Shown here: one piece after another, positions 23,305-32,067 of the stretch
Layout of the letters: each line of letters begins with the position of its first letter
How positions within the stretch are numbered: the stretch's first letter is position 1
Assembly (NCBI GenBank): GCA_913041495.1
Contig: CAJWHT010000019.1
Location: 1 to 48,193, forward strand
From: an uncultured Desulfobacteraceae bacterium
GTDB taxonomy: Bacteria; Desulfobacterota; Desulfobacteria; Desulfobacterales; Desulfobacteraceae
Length of the DNA: 48,193 bases
Reading direction: 5' to 3'
The notes under the pieces: model-generated
Told to the model about the DNA's origin: nothing
The model's input: only the letters and a program-made list of their open reading frames with translations
Database searches by the model: none
Made by a program: the position numbers and the translations under genes

Positions 23305-26300
23305 ATGGACGAAACACCCCCTCATTCAGATCGAAACGACCCTGCAGTCCCAGGAACCAGCCGGCCTGTCCAAGGGGCCGAAAAACAAACCAGGGCTGCC
23401 GACCTTCCGGATAATCTGGACAAGGCGGTCTTCTATATGGATACGGAAAACCGTATCCTCAGGATGAATCCGGCTGCGGAGCTGTTGTCCGGGTATATGG
23501 AATCCGAAGCCAAATCCCAGACGATTGCTTCGGTTTTAACCCTCATTGATGAAAAGACAGGCGAACGGGTGGTACTTCCGGAAAACGTTCACCTTCACTG
23601 CAATCAAGCCCAATTTCAGAATATGACGATCCTTGCCGTTTCCAGAAACCAGGCACGGATGCCTGTGAGCATTCTTTGTTCCCAGATTATTGATGACAGG
23701 GGAAAACCCGCCGGCATCGTCCTGGTGTTGAAACCTGCCGGACAATTCGACATTTCCAAACGGCTCATTGATGCCAGGCTGTCCCTCATTGAATACGCCG
23801 CCGCCAACACCCTGGATGATCTGCTCAAAAAAGCCCTGGACAAACTGGGCAGGCTTTTGGACTCTCCCATCGGATTTTACCATTTTGTGGAATCGGACCA
23901 GAAAACCCTGACCCTTCAGCAATGGTCCTCCCGTACCTTGAACGAATTTTGCAACATCAGCAAAAAAGGGATGCATTACGATATTGACAAGGCCGGTGTC
24001 TGGGTGGAATGCGTCTATAAGAAAAAGCCGGTAATTCACAATGATTATGAAAGCCTGCCCAACAAAAAAGGGCTGCCCGAAGACCACGCCCCCCTGACCC
24101 GAGAGATTGTGGTGCCGGTTATGCGGCACGGACGTGTGGTGGCCATACTCGGGGTGGGGAACAAGCCGTCGGACTATACGTTAGAAGACACGGAAATTGT
24201 CTCTTACTTTGCAGATATTACCTGGGAAATCGTTCATCAGAAACGGCTTGAAGAAGAACTGAAACTCCAGAAACGCATCGAAACGGAACTTGCGGATTTG
24301 TCTGCCATGCTGCTCACCCAGACGAGCCTTGAGGCCATATCCGAACATGTCCTGGACACAGCCAAACGTCTGACCAAAAGCCGGTACGGATATGTGGGCA
24401 CCTGGGACGAAGAGACGGCCAACCTGACCTGCCACACCATGACCCGGGATGTCTGGGAGCACTGCCGTGTTCCGGATAAATCCATTGTATTTGAAAAATG
24501 CACCGGGCTTTTCGGATGGGTGCTGGACCACCGCAAACCGCTGATGACCAACCATGTGACTGACGATCATAGGTCCTGCGGCACCCCGGAAGGCCATATC
24601 CCCATAACGGCTTATCTCGGTGTCCCCGCCATGATCGGCGGCCGTCTGGTGGGACAGATCTCCCTGGCCAACCCGGAAAACCAGTTTCTGGATATTGATC
24701 TTAAAATCGCCACCCGGCTGGCCGACCTTTTTGCCCTGGCGGTTCAGCGCCAGCAATACCATACCCATTTACTGGACATCGAAGCAAAACGGGCACAAAA
24801 GCTTGAAGAAACAGTCCGCCAACGAACCTGTGAAGTGGATGACTCCCGCAGGCTGCTGGAAAATATCTTCAAAAGCCAGCTGGACGGCATATTAGTAACA
24901 AACGCAGACAGCCCGCCCCGGATCACGGATTGCAATCCGGCCGCAGAACGGATCTTCGGCCGTCCCAGGGAGCAGATAATCGGCCGTTCAACTGATTTTC
25001 TGCACAATGCCGCAGGCCAGGACCAGGCCTTTTGGAACCGGCTGAACGCCTGCGCCGAAAGCGACCGCCACATCTATCAGGAAACCGGTCAGGTGAGGCA
25101 GGCCGGCGGTACGATGTTACCGGTGCGGATCAACGCCACCCAGATGCGCAACTCAGACAATGACAATACCTGTATCGGATGGGTGCTGGTGTTCCAGGAT
25201 GACAGGGAACAACAGCACTACCAGGAAACCTTGAAAAAAAATCAGGAAAAATTCAGGGCCATTGCCGATTATACCGCGGACTGGGAAAGCTGGCTGGACC
25301 CCAAGGGAGAGCTGCTCTGGATTAATCCTGCGGTGGAGACCATCACCGGGTATACCATGGCTGAGTTCAGCGGAAACAACACGATCTTTGAGACCCTGGA
25401 CAGACTCATTTTGCCCGACAATCTCCCCCAGGCCAATCAACTCCTTTCGGAGGTGCTTGCCGAGCGTAAGTCCGTCAACGATATCCATTTTCAACTCAGA
25501 AAAAAAGACGATACCCACTGCTGGGTCTCTTTTTCCTGCCGCCCGATCTATTCGGAAACGGACCGGTACCTGGGTATCCGGACCAGTATCCGTGACATTA
25601 CCGGGACCAAAGAGGCGGAAAAAAAGATCGCCCGGAGCGAACAGCGGCTGGCCCTGGTGCTGGACACTCTGAGGGACGGGGTATGGGACTGGCGTCTGGA
25701 TAACGGCGAGGTCTATTTCAGTCCCAGGTATTACACCATGCTGGGCTATGACCCCGGAGAACTGCCCGCAGCTTACGACACCTGGCGCACCCTGACCCAC
25801 CCCGAGGATCTGCCGGCTGCCGAACAAATCATATCCGAAGCGCTTTTGTCCGCGACCCCCTTTGAAGTGGAGTTCAGGATGAAAACAAAGGACGGAAGGT
25901 GGCGATGGATTTTGGGACGGGGCAGAACCGTTGAAAAAGACCACCAGGGCAAAACGATCCGGATGCTGGGCACCCATATGGATATTACCCACCGCAAGGA
26001 AATGGATAACCGGATGCGCCAGTCTCAAAAGCTGGAAGCGATGGGCACGCTTGCCGGCGGTATTGCCCATGATTTCAACAACATTCTTGCCGGCATCATC
26101 GGGTATGCCGAACTTGTCATGGATGAAATCGATCCTTCATCCAAAGGATACGGCCGCCTCAAGGGGATTATCGCCGGCAGTGAACGGGCCAGGGAACTGA
26201 TTTCCCAGATCCTTACCTTCAGCCGCAAAACCGAACGGGAACAGCACCCGGTGGATATCCGCCTGATCGTCAAAGAGGCCATGACCCTGCTGCGGGCCTC

Positions 26301-27144
26301 TCTGCCGTCAACCATCCGTATCGAACAATACATTGCGCCGGCGCTTCCCTTTGTCATGGGAGATCCCACCCAGATTCACCAGGTGATCATGAATCTGTGC
26401 ACCAATTCGCTCCATGCCATGGCAGAAGGGGGAACACTGACGGTTTCCCTTGCCATGGCCGCCCCCGGTGACGAGCTGCCTGCCGGGCAACCGGGCCAGG
26501 CTCAGACCGACTACATCCGGCTAAAGGTATCCGACACCGGCTGCGGTATTGCATCGGACGTGCTGCCGAACATATTCGACCCGTTTTTCACCACCAAAGA
26601 CAAAGAACGGGGCACCGGTCTGGGCCTTTCCGTCGTGCACGGCATCGTACAAGACCATGGCGGTGATATCCGGTTTAAAAGCCAGGAGGGCAAAGGCACC
26701 GATGTCACCGTTTATTTGCCGGCCCATGAACGATCCCAGGTTAACCGCCAGCCGGACAAGTCAGATCATTTCGCCGGATCGGAATGCATTCTCCTTGTGG
26801 ATGACGAAGAGGTATTGTCCGTGGTGGTTCAGGATATGCTGGAAAATATGGGATACCGGGTCACGGCGTTTACCGACAGCCTGGATGCCCTGCAGCAGTT
26901 CAATCATCGCCCCGATGATTGGGATATTCTTCTCACCGACGTCACCATGCCCCATATGACCGGCTGGGAACTGGCACAGGCCGTACTCCGGAGCCGGCCC
27001 GACCTTCCGGTAATCATCTGGTCCGGCGACCATGCCAACATTCCCGGAGAACTGGACAATGACACCCACCAGATCACCTTCTTAAAGAAACCGTTCCGCC
27101 AGCCGGAACTGGCCCAGGCACTGCGGGACCGCTTAGATCCCTGA
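23305..27144 (+). CDS. Large PAS/GAF hybrid histidine kinase (about 1279 aa)
   Basis: ATG 23305 is chosen because GAAAGG precedes it and the product then begins just before the first PAS; an in-frame ATG at 23167 has no ribosome site. Order: PAS (~35-150), two GAF domains (~155-320 and ~325-485; the first has GFYHFVESD..TL typical of redox/light-type GAFs), coiled coil, three PAS (~510-640, ~645-770, ~775-900), HisKA with His922 (GGIAHDFNNILAGIIGY), HATPase (GTGLGLSVVHGI) and a C-terminal REC with Asp1212 (LLTDVTMPHMTG). No membrane segments. It is separated from the HD-GYP gene by a 240-base gap, so probably a separate unit. No dedicated regulator gene follows. Confidence 0.88.
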   Translation: MDETPPHSDRNDPAVPGTSRPVQGAEKQTRAADLPDNLDKAVFYMDTENRILRMNPAAELLSGYMESEAKSQTIASVLTLIDEKTGERVVLPENVHLHCNQAQFQNMTILAVSRNQARMPVSILCSQIIDDRGKPAGIVLVLKPAGQFDISKRLIDARLSLIEYAAANTLDDLLKKALDKLGRLLDSPIGFYHFVESDQKTLTLQQWSSRTLNEFCNISKKGMHYDIDKAGVWVECVYKKKPVIHNDYESLPNKKGLPEDHAPLTREIVVPVMRHGRVVAILGVGNKPSDYTLEDTEIVSYFADITWEIVHQKRLEEELKLQKRIETELADLSAMLLTQTSLEAISEHVLDTAKRLTKSRYGYVGTWDEETANLTCHTMTRDVWEHCRVPDKSIVFEKCTGLFGWVLDHRKPLMTNHVTDDHRSCGTPEGHIPITAYLGVPAMIGGRLVGQISLANPENQFLDIDLKIATRLADLFALAVQRQQYHTHLLDIEAKRAQKLEETVRQRTCEVDDSRRLLENIFKSQLDGILVTNADSPPRITDCNPAAERIFGRPREQIIGRSTDFLHNAAGQDQAFWNRLNACAESDRHIYQETGQVRQAGGTMLPVRINATQMRNSDNDNTCIGWVLVFQDDREQQHYQETLKKNQEKFRAIADYTADWESWLDPKGELLWINPAVETITGYTMAEFSGNNTIFETLDRLILPDNLPQANQLLSEVLAERKSVNDIHFQLRKKDDTHCWVSFSCRPIYSETDRYLGIRTSIRDITGTKEAEKKIARSEQRLALVLDTLRDGVWDWRLDNGEVYFSPRYYTMLGYDPGELPAAYDTWRTLTHPEDLPAAEQIISEALLSATPFEVEFRMKTKDGRWRWILGRGRTVEKDHQGKTIRMLGTHMDITHRKEMDNRMRQSQKLEAMGTLAGGIAHDFNNILAGIIGYAELVMDEIDPSSKGYGRLKGIIAGSERARELISQILTFSRKTEREQHPVDIRLIVKEAMTLLRASLPSTIRIEQYIAPALPFVMGDPTQIHQVIMNLCTNSLHAMAEGGTLTVSLAMAAPGDELPAGQPGQAQTDYIRLKVSDTGCGIASDVLPNIFDPFFTTKDKERGTGLGLSVVHGIVQDHGGDIRFKSQEGKGTDVTVYLPAHERSQVNRQPDKSDHFAGSECILLVDDEEVLSVVVQDMLENMGYRVTAFTDSLDALQQFNHRPDDWDILLTDVTMPHMTGWELAQAVLRSRPDLPVIIWSGDHANIPGELDNDTHQITFLKKPFRQPELAQALRDRLDP

Positions 27145-27218
27145 AATACGGTAAATATCCCAAACCAAAACTTGTTTTTTTCCAAATAATGGTGTTTATT
27201 AAACAAAACCGTCTCAGT

Positions 27219-27279
27219 AAAGGAGTTTTCATGATCGAAAAATGACCCGGCCTGTCTGACGAGTGACGTACAGGCGGGC
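27219..27279 (+). promoter_or_regulatory. Possible leader: four-codon frame with strong ribosome site and hairpin
   Basis: AAAGGAG (27219-27225) sits five bases before ATG 27231, which starts a four-codon frame (Met-Ile-Glu-Lys-stop, ending 27245). A GCCTGT/ACAGGC hairpin (27250-27275) follows, and the acyl-CoA ligase starts at 27319. It may tune translation or transcription of the ligase, or be a remnant of an eroded start. Confidence 0.35.
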
Positions 27280-27318
27280 GATACACCATTGCAGGATATA
27301 AACAAAACAGGAGGAGTT

Positions 27319-29103
27319 ATGCAGTTTAAGGATTATGCCAATTTTCATCAGATGCTTTGCGAAACCGTTGACCGCCACGGAGAATCTCCGGCTTACCGGT
27401 GGTTTGATGAAAATGGAGAGGCCACGTCCGTTACCTGGCAGGAATTCTACGACCAGGTCAAATCCGTGTCCAAAAGCCTGATCGCCCTCGGCGTGGGACA
27501 CGGCGACAAAGTAAACATCCTCAGTTATACCTGCTACAAATGGGTTCTCACCGATCTTGGCAACATGAGTGTCGGCGCAGGCACTGTGGGCATCTACCAG
27601 TCCAATCTTCCCCAGGACTGCAAATACATCATCAACCACAGCGATGCCGTCCTGGTTTTTGCGGAAAATCAGGAACAACTGGACAAGCTACTGGAAATCA
27701 GGAACGAAATTCCGGAAGTCCGGAAGGTCATCCTGTTTAACGGGGAATACGACGACGACTGGGTCATCACCTATGACGAATTCCTTGGCTTAGGTGATGA
27801 CATCGAAGATGCGGCCTTTGAAAAACGGACCCAGATGGTGACCCCCGGGGATACGGCAGGCCTGGTATACACCTCCGGCACCACCGGGGTTCCCAAGGGC
27901 GTGGTGCTCACCCATGACAACCTGACCTTTACCTGCCAGTCCGTCCACCTGAGCGGTGTTTTCAACGACGGTGAAGAAATGTTCGTCTTTCTTCCCCTGG
28001 CCCATGTCTTTGCCCGTACCTGCTGCTACACGGGGGTAAGAACAGGAAACCGCACCAGTTTTGCCCGGGGTATCGACACCCTGCTGGAAGATTTCGGTCT
28101 GGCAGCCCCCCACTGGTTTGTTTCCGTGCCCCGGGTATTTGAAAAAATCCATACAAAAATCATCTCAGGCGTGGAGGCCAAAGGCGGCATTGCCCTCAAG
28201 CTGTTTCACTGGGCCTGCGAGGTCGGCGGTGAGGTCAGTGAGCGAAAAGTGGCCAAAAAGAACATTCCCTTAAGCCTTGGCCTCAAGTACCTTGTGGCCC
28301 GCAAACTGATCTTCTCCAAAATCCACAAGGCCCTCGGCGGCAACGTCAAGTGGTGTATCTCCGGTGCCGCCCCCCTGAACCCGGACATCGCAAGATTTTT
28401 CCATGCCGCAGGCCTGCTCATCCTTGAAGGTATCGGCATGACGGAGAACACCTCCTTTTCAAACGTCAACCGCCAGGACAGCTACGACTTCGGCGTGGTC
28501 GGTCCTCCGGGCGTGGGTATCGAGCATAAAATCGCCGAAGACGGCGAAGTGCTGTTCAAGGGCAGAAACGTCATGAAGGAATATTACAAGATGCCCGAGG
28601 AAACCGCAGAGACCTTTACCGAAGACGGCTGGCTTCGGACCGGTGACCTGGGATCCATCGACGAAAACAACGTGCTTAAGATCACGGGACGAAAAAAGGA
28701 ACTGATCATCACGGCCGGCGGTAAAAACATCGCCCCCTCACGAATCGAGGGCATGATGGTGACCTCCAAGTATATCAACCAGTTCTGCGTTGTGGGGGAC
28801 CAGAGAAAATTTCTTTCTGCCGTGGCCACCCTGGACCAGGAGAATGTCACGGCCTATGCCGTTGAGAACAATATCCCCTTCGATGACGACGAAGACCTGC
28901 TCTCCCATCCGGACATCCAGGCCCTGATTGACGCCGAGGTGGCCGAACGGAACAAGGAACTTGCCTCCTTTGAAACCATCAAAAAGGTGGCGATTGTGCC
29001 GGAGTTCACCATTGAGAACAATATGATGACCCCCACCTTCAAGCTGAAAAAAAATGTCATCATGGAAAACTATGAGGAAAAAATCGACACCCTGTACGGC
29101 TAA
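27319..29103 (+). CDS. Long-chain acyl-CoA synthetase, AMP-forming (594 aa)
   Basis: Adenylate-forming enzyme of the long-chain fatty acyl-CoA ligase type. The ATP-binding P-loop is YTSGTTGVPKG (184-194); GIGMTENTS is the adenine-contacting motif; GWLRTGDLG and the Lys-containing GRKKELIITAGGKNIAP complete the core. It converts fatty acid, ATP and CoA to acyl-CoA, AMP and PPi in the cytoplasm, feeding beta-oxidation or lipid synthesis; length and motif order are those of bacterial FAA1/LcfA-type ligases. ATG 27319 has AGGAGG six bases before it; a TTG at 27289 is in frame but unsupported. A strong terminator follows at 29119. Confidence 0.92.
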   Translation: MQFKDYANFHQMLCETVDRHGESPAYRWFDENGEATSVTWQEFYDQVKSVSKSLIALGVGHGDKVNILSYTCYKWVLTDLGNMSVGAGTVGIYQSNLPQDCKYIINHSDAVLVFAENQEQLDKLLEIRNEIPEVRKVILFNGEYDDDWVITYDEFLGLGDDIEDAAFEKRTQMVTPGDTAGLVYTSGTTGVPKGVVLTHDNLTFTCQSVHLSGVFNDGEEMFVFLPLAHVFARTCCYTGVRTGNRTSFARGIDTLLEDFGLAAPHWFVSVPRVFEKIHTKIISGVEAKGGIALKLFHWACEVGGEVSERKVAKKNIPLSLGLKYLVARKLIFSKIHKALGGNVKWCISGAAPLNPDIARFFHAAGLLILEGIGMTENTSFSNVNRQDSYDFGVVGPPGVGIEHKIAEDGEVLFKGRNVMKEYYKMPEETAETFTEDGWLRTGDLGSIDENNVLKITGRKKELIITAGGKNIAPSRIEGMMVTSKYINQFCVVGDQRKFLSAVATLDQENVTAYAVENNIPFDDDEDLLSHPDIQALIDAEVAERNKELASFETIKKVAIVPEFTIENNMMTPTFKLKKNVIMENYEEKIDTLYG

Positions 29104-29118
29104 ATCAGACGCCAAGTT

Positions 29119-29151
29119 ACACCGGGCGGCAAAGGCCGCCCGGTGTTTTTG
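29119..29151. terminator. Strong bidirectional terminator between convergent genes
   Basis: A 12-bp perfect stem (ACACCGGGCGGC with GCCGCCCGGTGT) and an AAAG loop is followed by TTTTT on the plus strand. It lies 15 bases after the acyl-CoA ligase stop and beside the convergent hybrid kinase stop at 29154. On the minus strand the tract is less T-rich. Confidence 0.9.
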
Positions 29152-29153
29152 TT

Positions 29154-31937
29154 TCAGGCCTGAACACCGGCCTTTTCATCCAGTACCCGCCGTACCCGGG
29201 CGGCCAGCGCTTCCTCATCATAGGGTTTCAGAAGAAGGGGATGAAGGTTGGCCTGCCGGGCTGCATCTTCAGGCATTTTCTCACTGAACCCGGTGCAGAG
29301 GATCACCGGCAGGTCCGGCCGGAACTTCCGGGCCGCACCGATCAGATCCACCCCGGTCATATCCGGCATGGTCTGGTCGGTGATCAAAAGATCAAATCCG
29401 TAGGGATCTGAGGCAAATAGGTCCAGAGCACCCGGGCTGTCCGTCTTTCCGGACACAACGTACCCAAGGGCCCCAAGCATTTCCATGGCCATATCCACGA
29501 TGTCCGGTTCATCATCCACGTAGAGGATGCGTTCCGTGCCCCCCGGCAGCAGGCTGCCGGACCGTTCCTCCCTGTGCCCCTCCCGGACGGATGCCATGGG
29601 AAGAATCACATTAAAATCACTACCCATTCCCGGGGTGCTGCGGACGTCTATCTCTCCTCCTAAGTTTTTCACGATACCATGGACCATGGCCAGCCCCATA
29701 CCGGTGCCCTCCCCCACGGGTTTGGTGGTGTAAAACGGATCGAATATCCGTTCCTGAACATCCCGGGTCATCCCCTTGCCGGTGTCGGACACCACCAGCC
29801 GGACATACCTACCGGGGGACAGATGCAGATACTTCTTTGCCCCGGCCTCGTCCAGCACCATCCGCTCCACGATGACTCTCAGGGTGCCGCCGCCCGCCAT
29901 CATGGCATACCCGGCGTTGGAACACAGGTTTAATACGATCTGATGAATCTGGGTGGGATCCGCTTCAACGGCCAGATCTTTGTCCTGGATCTCCTTGACA
30001 ATGGATATGGTGGTTGGCAGGGAGGCCCGGATCAGGGCCAGTATTTCTTCGACAATGAGGCTGACCTTTATGGTCCGGGTTTCCAGGTTTTCCTGCCGGC
30101 TGAAAGTCAGAATCTGCTGCACCAGATCCCTTGCCCTGTAAGACGCCTTGATCACCCGGCTCAGCCGGTGGTGAAGCCTTGACCCCTCCGGTACGTCGTG
30201 GAGGGAAAGTTCCGTGTATCCGAGAATGGCCGCGATGATATTGTTCATATCATGGGCAATCCCTCCGGCCAGGGTTCCCATGGCTTCAAGCTTGCCCGAC
30301 TGGTTGAGCTGGAACTCCAGGGCCTTTTTCTCCTCTTGGGCACGATGCCGGGCCGTCACATCCCGGGTGACCCCCACCATCTCCACAAGATTCCCGTTTT
30401 TATTTTCCACAAAACTGGTGGAGGTTTCCGTCCAGAAAGTGGAACCATCCTTGTGATAGGTGGCAAGCTCCATGGTAAATCCTTTGCCGGACTCAAATTT
30501 TCCCTTTCCAGGACGGTATTTCATGACCATATCCATGGCCTTCCTGGCGGATTCCGGAGGCAGCATATCCCGGAAGGAAAATTCCCGTTTGGCCTCCCTT
30601 GGGGTATACCCCATCATCTCCTTAATGGAGGGAGTAATATAGGTAATCCGCAGTGTGGACAGGTCCAGCACCCAGATCACATCCTTGATGTTGTTGGCCA
30701 GCATCCGGTATTTTTTTTCGGATCTGTGGAGCCTTTGGATGGCCGCTTCTCTTTCCAGACGGAACCGGTTGATCTTATCCATCAGGCCGAAGGAGAATAA
30801 AAAGGTAACAAAGGCCGCCGTTATCTGAATCGTGGAGTCCGTGATGATATTACTTTCAATAAACCCGTAGGATTTAAACCCCATGAGTACGGCAGACAAT
30901 GCAAAGGGACTCCAGGCGATGAGATAAAACCGCGCCTGCCGTTTTTGCCGGATCAACAACACAAACCCGCATGAAATCATGGTTACCACAGCGATCCCGA
31001 TGCTCAAAACGGAGGCCTGGGTAAAAAAGGTATAGGGAATAACAGGAGACAGGCAAATCATGACCAGACTGTACCAGAACAACAGGGAAAAGAGCCGGTC
31101 AAAGGCAGGACTGTGGTAGACCGTGTGCAGGAACTGCCGGGAAAACCGCAAGGCACCCAAACTTGCGATAAACACGGACAGGGGATGACATAAATTTGCC
31201 CACCGCGGTGCATCGGGCCAGAAATACTGCATGCCCAAGCCGGTATGGGCCAGAATAAAAAGGGAAGAACCGGTTACAAAAACCGCCAGCCACAAGAACA
31301 CGGGTTCCTTCATGCTGGTAAAGATAAACAGGCAATAGACCACCGTGGATAGCATCACCCCGTAAAACAGCCAGTTCACTGCCGTATCCATTTTACGGTA
31401 CCGTTCAAACGCCCCGGGCCCCCACCCTGTCAGCGGCACAACAATCGCCCCTGAAGAACGAATTTTGAAATAAAAGGTCTGGGTTCCGGGACGGATCTCC
31501 ACCGGCACCACCGGTGTCCTGAAGTCCACCGCAGGCCTGCCGCGCGCACGGCGGTCGCCTGCAAGGGTTGATTGAAACCCTTGGGCCGTGGGGGCATAAA
31601 AATCAAATTGGTCCACAACGGAATAAGGGTATTCCACAAGCCAGGAAAAGGACTGCGCTGTGGGATTGGTCACGGAAAATTTAAACCAGAAACCGGCAGT
31701 TGAATACCCGAACCCGGACCTGCCGGACAGGGGGGCGAACATGCCTTGTTCCGATGCATCAAGGATGTCTTCAAACGCCATTTCATTGGCCGGATCCCGG
31801 TAAACGCTCAGGTAGGGTGTCAGTCGGACCCGTTGGCCCGGAGAGGAAAGAACCAATGCGCCGGATGTTGCGTGAGCCCCAAAAGAAATCAGGCAAAGGA
31901 CAAGAATTAAAGGCCCTGTATAAAAAATGCGGCGCAT
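29154..31937 (-). CDS. 7TMR-DISM hybrid histidine kinase (927 aa)
   Basis: A signal peptide (1-23) leads to a periplasmic 7TMR-DISMED2-type beta domain (about 30-165), then seven membrane helices (about 185-390), the 7TMR-DISM arrangement of carbohydrate- or small-molecule-sensing receptors. Cytoplasmic parts are PAS (~405-530), HisKA with His562 (GGIAHDMNNIIAAILGY), HATPase (GTGMGLAMVHGI) and REC with Asp854 (LLITDQTMPDMTGVDL). AGGGAG lies six bases before the ATG and a strong promoter at 31998-32027 drives it as a single gene. No separate response regulator is adjacent. Confidence 0.92.
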   Translation of the reverse strand: MRRIFYTGPLILVLCLISFGAHATSGALVLSSPGQRVRLTPYLSVYRDPANEMAFEDILDASEQGMFAPLSGRSGFGYSTAGFWFKFSVTNPTAQSFSWLVEYPYSVVDQFDFYAPTAQGFQSTLAGDRRARGRPAVDFRTPVVPVEIRPGTQTFYFKIRSSGAIVVPLTGWGPGAFERYRKMDTAVNWLFYGVMLSTVVYCLFIFTSMKEPVFLWLAVFVTGSSLFILAHTGLGMQYFWPDAPRWANLCHPLSVFIASLGALRFSRQFLHTVYHSPAFDRLFSLLFWYSLVMICLSPVIPYTFFTQASVLSIGIAVVTMISCGFVLLIRQKRQARFYLIAWSPFALSAVLMGFKSYGFIESNIITDSTIQITAAFVTFLFSFGLMDKINRFRLEREAAIQRLHRSEKKYRMLANNIKDVIWVLDLSTLRITYITPSIKEMMGYTPREAKREFSFRDMLPPESARKAMDMVMKYRPGKGKFESGKGFTMELATYHKDGSTFWTETSTSFVENKNGNLVEMVGVTRDVTARHRAQEEKKALEFQLNQSGKLEAMGTLAGGIAHDMNNIIAAILGYTELSLHDVPEGSRLHHRLSRVIKASYRARDLVQQILTFSRQENLETRTIKVSLIVEEILALIRASLPTTISIVKEIQDKDLAVEADPTQIHQIVLNLCSNAGYAMMAGGGTLRVIVERMVLDEAGAKKYLHLSPGRYVRLVVSDTGKGMTRDVQERIFDPFYTTKPVGEGTGMGLAMVHGIVKNLGGEIDVRSTPGMGSDFNVILPMASVREGHREERSGSLLPGGTERILYVDDEPDIVDMAMEMLGALGYVVSGKTDSPGALDLFASDPYGFDLLITDQTMPDMTGVDLIGAARKFRPDLPVILCTGFSEKMPEDAARQANLHPLLLKPYDEEALAARVRRVLDEKAGVQA

Positions 31938-31997
31938 GGCGTCTCCCTAAAGGCCACCTCTAAACGTATAGGTTTTTCCGGCCGGTGGCTGGGAGGT

Positions 31998-32027
31998 TAT
32001 ATATAAGCGTCTGCTTATTTTTGTCAA
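31998..32027 (-). promoter_or_regulatory. Strong sigma70-type promoter of the 7TMR-DISM kinase
   Basis: On the minus strand, a consensus TTGACA (32022-32027) is followed by a TATATA -10 at a spacing of 16 or 18 bases (32000-32005 or 31998-32003). The spacer contains a short ATAAGC/GCTTAT palindrome that might be an operator. The 5' leader before ATG 31937 can fold GCCACC with GGTGGC. Confidence 0.75.
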
Positions 32028-32067
32028 GACATTTTTCCTGCCCGACATTTGAGTTGTGCCTGTGTTG

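Noticed and set aside
32007-32021. ATAAGC/GCTTAT hairpin with T-run as a terminator
   Set aside because: No plus-strand gene precedes it; on the minus strand it lies within a consensus promoter spacer.
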